Positions 6,144 through 8,749 of a DNA stretch of 8,749 bases are shown here, in pieces. The stretch is from Myxococcales bacterium. GTDB lineage: Bacteria; Myxococcota_C; UBA6777. Under the pieces are notes generated by a model, which searched no databases, was not told where the DNA came from, and saw nothing but the letters and a program-made list of their open reading frames with translations. The position numbers and the translations under genes are program-made. Within the stretch, counting starts at the first letter, position 1. Each line of letters starts with the position of its first letter. The DNA lies in contig JALTMC010000926.1 in NCBI GenBank assembly GCA_027005175.1, positions 1-8,749 of the forward strand. Direction: 5' to 3'.

Positions 6144-6251
6144 AGTTAGTCCTCAATCATGCTGGTCAGGTGAGTGTAAATGACGGTTGTTCTGCGACTT
6201 CCATGACCAAGCAGTTTGAATCCACCTGTGCCAGCCTGTTTCGAGTAGCCG
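6122..6251 (-). pseudogene. 3' remnant of a tyrosine recombinase/integrase
   Basis: One minus-strand frame reads GFKLLGHGSRRTTVIYTHLT, then SMIED, TAG-type interruption (TAA at the next codon), LNTLTES and TGA 6124-6122. LLGH...TT.IYTHLT is the hallmark C-terminus of XerC/D-like tyrosine recombinases: the His of LGH and the Tyr of IYTH correspond to catalytic positions. Just upstream, the expected LLETG (6248-6234) is in a different frame, indicating a frameshift, and the Arg/His box further upstream cannot be recognised. With an internal stop as well, the gene is dead. It continues into relic copy B, so it is likely the source of that dispersed element. Confidence 0.7.
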
Positions 6252-6539
6252 CCTTAAGACAACTAACCTCACGGGTAATCGGTTGATTTACGAGACTGGC
6301 GTCTGGTGCGGTGATTTGTTGGGCTGTGATAAGTTCATGCGGTTATTCTCCAGATTCAAATCTGTATAGCCGGAATAACGGCCTCAAGTTACACAGCATT
6401 TTTATCTCGTGGTATAAACTTGTCAGTCTGCCACCTCACCAAACGCTGTTGACGTTGCTGGCCGTATTCGATCAGATTCTGCGGATCGTGATGAACAGAT
6501 TCCGAGATTTGTCTTCGACAATCTAAACATAGAAAAAGA
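6252..6539. other. Degenerate region, no intact gene; one nested hairpin
   Basis: This lies between the recombinase remnant and the PIN toxin stop. It may be eroded recombinase or mobile-element sequence, but no frame gives a recognisable domain. A nested hairpin is visible: GTTATTC 6342-6348 with GAATAAC 6373-6379, enclosing CAGAT/ATCTG (6351-6355 and 6360-6364). Confidence 0.45.
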
Positions 6540-7031
6540 CTAACTGGTTTCACCAACTGTTTCAAGGACTTTGTCATAGAGGGTTTGGCTCATCCGGAAC
6601 CCTGCTTCATGCAATAGCTCGTCAAGCATAGGTTTAATGAGCGTTATCAGACTTTTATGTTTTGCCTCGACAAGAACGCCTAGTATACCAACTACATCGA
6701 TCCCAAGTTTGAAAGCAACTCTCCGGCCTTTCCGTTCATCCATCAATAGAAGCTCGGCGTGTACGTCGGAAGCCAAGGTAATCGCTTCAGCTTCACCTTT
6801 ACCCAAGTTCAATGCAAGCACTTTTGACAAACTTTCGCTGGAAATAGATCTGGTGATAATCCAATCCGCTTCTAATACCTCTGAAAATCCGGGACGATGA
6901 CGGCCTTCTTCTACAATTTCTTGGTAAACAGCTTGAGGCAAAATGATCTCTTGGTACAACTCTCTCAACAACTCTAACTGACCAATCATTGAAAGTGAAA
7001 TAATTGGAGAAGAATCACTCACAACAATCAT
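6540..7031 (-). CDS. PIN-domain toxin of DUF3368 family
   Basis: The 163-residue protein opens with MIVVSDSSPIISL, the typical DUF3368 start, and has the acidic set of PIN-like nucleases: Asp6, Glu38 in VYQEIVEE, Glu80/Glu82 in LGKGEAEAI, and Asp98 in LLMDERKGRRVA. PIN toxins are metal-dependent RNases that act on RNA in the cytoplasm and are held inactive by a partner. The start ATG overlaps the stop of the upstream UPF0175 gene by 4 bp (ATGA), indicating translational coupling and a toxin-antitoxin operon with the antitoxin first. Length is normal for the family and all acidic motifs are present, so it looks functional. RNA target is unknown. Confidence 0.9.
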   Translation of the reverse strand: MIVVSDSSPIISLSMIGQLELLRELYQEIILPQAVYQEIVEEGRHRPGFSEVLEADWIITRSISSESLSKVLALNLGKGEAEAITLASDVHAELLLMDERKGRRVAFKLGIDVVGILGVLVEAKHKSLITLIKPMLDELLHEAGFRMSQTLYDKVLETVGETS

Positions 7032-7276
7032 AGTCTACCTAACTTCTTGAGAGTATTGATATCATCTTCAAATTCATCCACATCATAATGAATAGAAAGA
7101 TTACGGCTAGCCAGCAAATGCTGAAATTGAAGATGGGTCAATTCGGCGAGTTCACACGCCTCTCCTAACGACAACTTTTCCTTTTCAAACAGCATGATAG
7201 ATATTTCTTGCAACAACTCCTGCGATGTCATGTGAGTTGACTCAAGAACAGTCGCTGGTATTGTTAAGTCTCTCAT
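7028..7276 (-). CDS. UPF0175-family antitoxin
   Basis: The 82-residue product matches the UPF0175 pattern: a beta-type start (LTIPATVLE), an ELLQEISIMLFEKEKLSLGEACELA helix region, a helix-turn-helix-like THLQFQHLLASRNL, and the terminal IHYDVDEFEDDINTLKK. Such proteins accompany DUF3368 PIN toxins and probably bind operator DNA and the toxin. GAGG (7287-7284) lies 7 nt before ATG 7276 and 4 nt before ATG 7279; the former is preferred. A longer reading with an upstream start (7369) would add a hydrophobic stretch not typical of the family. The stop TGA overlaps the toxin ATG. Confidence 0.88.
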   Translation of the reverse strand: MRDLTIPATVLESTHMTSQELLQEISIMLFEKEKLSLGEACELAELTHLQFQHLLASRNLSIHYDVDEFEDDINTLKKLGRL

Positions 7277-7334
7277 CATATTACCTCGATCACATTGAAA
7301 ATGTTGTGGAAGGAGTAACCCCATACCCACAAAC

Positions 7335-7363
7335 AGAATAACCGCTATCTGTTTCGATTTCAA
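7335..7363 (-). promoter_or_regulatory. Candidate sigma-70 promoter of the toxin-antitoxin operon
   Basis: On the minus strand TTGAAA (7363-7358) and TATTCT (7340-7335) are separated by 17 bp, about 56 bp upstream of the antitoxin ATG. The match to TTGACA/TATAAT is moderate (5/6 and 4/6). The remaining sequence 7370-7505 shows nothing recognisable. Confidence 0.45.
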
Positions 7364-7505
7364 GCACATCTAAATCTTTGCTGATAGACAGATACCGTTT
7401 TCCCTGACACTCCACCAACATCAGAGACCTCCACTTACAAGCTGGGCAGCAGAGTCCAGCCAACACAACTTTGGAGAATCCAGAGAACTTCGAGCCCTGT
7501 TTTAG

Positions 7506-7911
7506 CTAAGAAATAGTTAAGATTGTAAGATTTTCAATTGCTTCAAAATCAGTAACATTATGAGTAACAAGTGGCAGCTCATAATGAAGATCTGTCGCAG
7601 TTGCAATCCAAGCATCTTGAGGTGATATTCGGCGACCTTTTGACTGACACTCTGTTCGCACTTGTCCCCACCATTTACACAGCTCAAAATCATAAGGTAA
7701 CATCAGATAGTCCAATAAAGACTTCTCTAATTGAGCCTTACGATGTTCTCCCCACTCTCTTATTCCAGCCCATTGAAACAGTTCCGCAATCGTCATAAAA
7801 GAGATTGCAAGCCTCTTACCTGCAATAAGCTCAGCATAAGCATCTGCTCTGCTATCACCTTTGAGAAGGTACGAAATCACATTGGTATCCAGAAGGACTA
7901 ACTGTATCCAT
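7506..7911 (-). CDS. VapC-like PIN-domain toxin, probable frameshift at the start
   Basis: The frame carries LLDTNVISYLLKGD, ISFMTIAELFQWA and SPQDAWIATAT...LPLVTHNVTDF, the standard VapC family layout of acidic residues (Asp of DTN, Glu of IAEL, Asp of QDAWIA, Asp of TDF). VapC toxins are endoribonucleases controlled by a co-encoded antitoxin. The conserved frame has no ATG: the ATG at 7911 (MDTVS) is one base out of frame, and dropping one C near 7895-7898 would join MDTVS to LLDTN. The first usable in-frame start, GTG 7880, would lose the catalytic Asp of DTN. The gene is therefore probably inactive, unless a rare start or slippage is used. Upstream, only a short antitoxin-like tail remains, which overlaps ATG 7911 as TAATG. 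Confidence 0.75.
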
Positions 7912-7955
7912 TACAACTCTCTACTCATATCGGCTCTTCGCTGCTCTTGAAGATA
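7911..7955 (-). pseudogene. Short tail of a lost antitoxin gene
   Basis: A 14-codon open stretch, YLQEQRRADMSREL, ends in TAA that shares one base with ATG 7911 of the VapC-like gene (TAATG), the usual junction of antitoxin-toxin pairs. A stop at 7958-7956 precedes it and nothing upstream extends it. The family cannot be named from so little. Confidence 0.35.
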
Positions 7956-7958
7956 TTA

Positions 7959-8291
7959 AAGACGTGTCGTAATAAAAAATCAATACAAATCATCTACATG
8001 TGGAGAGACTAGAATCACTGCCTAGCTCAATAATTCTAAATGGTTTCCTCTGAATCTAGTATGTCTTGCAGCAAATAGTTCTTTTTCTGATATCTCTTGT
8101 CGGTTGGATGAGATTTGTCACTGATAGCATCATCAATGCTATAAAACACAATCCTATGGCTCAAAAATTGTCTTTTGTAGATATAGAAATGCAGAACAGC
8201 TTAGAAACCAAAGCTAGTACTTTTAGGCTGTACTGTGAATGCTATGAAAATAGTAACTCAGAGATAGGCAACGAAAGTTTCCTTTGAGAAG
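7959..8291. other. AT-rich stretch without recognisable gene
   Basis: A 73-codon plus-strand frame from TTG 8066 has no ribosome-binding site or known domain. A 7-bp hairpin (ATAGCAT 8124-8130, loop CATCA, ATGCTAT 8136-8142) has no T-tract on either side. Nothing else is supported. Confidence 0.45.
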
Positions 8292-8382
8292 AAGAACCGC
8301 GAATAGACGCATATGAACACATATAGGCAAAAAGAATATCGCTTCATTTCTTTGCGCCTATAGGCGTTCATTGGCGGTTCTT
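8292..8382. mobile_element. 91-bp MITE-like inverted repeat
   Basis: The ends AAGAACCGCGAAT (8292-8304) and ATTGGCGGTTCTT (8370-8382) are inverted repeats with 12 of 13 matching; pairing continues more weakly inward (about 15 of the next 20). It contains a perfect 12-bp palindrome CGCCTATAGGCG (8355-8366). The CGCGAAT/GACGC wording resembles non-coding repeat elements I recall from environmental genomes; that link is from memory and untested. Confidence 0.6.
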
Positions 8383-8416
8383 TTCTGACAATGATAGAGT
8401 GTATTATGTCTCTATT

Positions 8417-8435
8417 GCCTCTTCCCAAAACCTCG
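8417..8435. mobile_element. Candidate IS end flanking the transposase remnant
   Basis: GCCTCTTCCCAAAACCTCG lies about 40 bp beyond the transposase stop, and CCAAAACC-type ends are seen in some IS5-group elements. The other end is outside the window, so pairing cannot be tested. An inverted pair AATGTAC (8441-8447) and GTACATT (8458-8464) lies between it and the gene. Confidence 0.3.
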
Positions 8436-8475
8436 CTACAAATGTACATGAGAGCAGGTACATTCGCTGTACGGC

Positions 8476-8749
8476 CTATGTCGATAAGAAATTCCACAAC
8501 CCTGCAGCGAATCCCACAACTTCATCAACAAAGTTGTCCTTCCGATTTCGAAAAGCTTGAACCAGAATCTGAAACCTCTTCATTCCACCAATGGCATGCT
8601 CTACAAGAACACGTACTTGACTCAGAACTATTCCGCGAGTTATAACATCTTGAGCTTTTTTAGAGACTGGAATTTCAAAGTCAGGAGAGACTTCATTTCA
8701 TCTTTGTGCACAGATTGTGTTTCTTCCAAACAGGTTTCTATACCCGCAA
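8476..8749 (-). pseudogene. IS5-group (DDE_Tnp_4-like) transposase, C-terminal part, frameshifted and cut by window edge
   Basis: The minus-strand frame ending at TAG 8478-8476 reads SPDFEIPVSKKAQDV, then QVRVLVEHAIGGMKRFQILV, QAFRNRKDNFVDEVV and AAGLWNF, the standard C-terminus of this transposase group; the Glu of VEHAIGG is the last residue of the DDE triad. Upstream, AGIETCLEETQSVHKDE is in another frame. A 5-bp direct duplication TTCAT-TTCAT (8692-8701 on the plus strand) sits exactly at the break; removing one copy joins KDE to VSPDFEIP. The N-terminal part and the first two catalytic Asp residues lie beyond the window. The copy appears inactive. Confidence 0.75.

Noticed and set aside
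6099-6149. MSISFTGRQLSVRVLS as the N-terminus of an IS6-type transposase
   Set aside because: Only the first few residues resemble such a start, a stop follows at once, and the opposite strand carries the more convincing recombinase tail.
5939-6286. 115-residue plus-strand ORF
   Set aside because: It runs antisense through the recombinase remnant and the relic repeat and has no ribosome-binding site or known motif.
6342-6379. Integron attC site at the nested hairpin
   Set aside because: The orientation and core do not fit RYYYAAC...GTTRRRY and no integron cassette layout is present.
6389-6577. 62-residue minus-strand ORF overlapping the toxin's end
   Set aside because: No recognisable domain, no ribosome-binding site, and its first part overlaps the toxin gene in another frame.
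8066-8287. 73-residue plus-strand ORF with hydrophobic start
   Set aside because: TTG start without ribosome-binding site, AT-rich surroundings and no recognisable family; kept only as a remark.

Overview
The window looks like a mid-GC (mid-40s percent by eye) Gram-negative chromosome with lipoprotein and Sec-type signal peptides. The cysteine-rich modular lipoprotein and the exported repeat protein recall the Myxococcota/Bradymonadota and other former deltaproteobacteria. That placement is an inference from style, because no rRNA or housekeeping gene is present.

Left part (46-5890), envelope or secreted proteins. A minus-strand lipoprotein with eight six-cysteine modules (46-1119) diverges from an exported protein made of about 22 MORN_2-type repeats locked in an exact 24-residue register (1412-3196). 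The shared upstream region carries a 44-bp tandem repeat. After a stretch with a relic mobile-element end, a large inverted repeat and a terminator (3211-3427), a two-gene set follows on the plus strand. Its first member is an exported, extremely Lys/Arg/Gln-rich protein (3614-4981) split by one in-frame TGA. Its second member is a secreted protein with a Cys-His-Asp, transglutaminase-like core (5033-5890). A Lys/Gln-rich exported polymer beside a possible Lys-Gln cross-linking enzyme is the most interesting idea in the window: a home-made cross-linked surface matrix. It is a hypothesis, and the TGA suggests the polymer gene may be decaying in this strain.

Right part (5891-8749), accessory and decaying DNA. 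It holds the 3' end of a tyrosine recombinase broken by stops and a frameshift (6122-6251), a UPF0175/DUF3368 toxin-antitoxin pair (7276-6540, minus strand, ATGA overlap), a second PIN (VapC-like) toxin whose start is frameshifted and whose antitoxin is reduced to a short tail (7506-7955), a 91-bp MITE-like inverted repeat (8292-8382), and the C-terminus of an IS5-group DDE transposase frameshifted by a 5-bp duplication and cut by the window edge (8476-8749). A short dispersed element linked to the recombinase 3' end occurs at 3211-3302 and 6066-6143, with a weaker trace at 3503-3535, so the same mobile element has left marks on both sides of the matrix genes.
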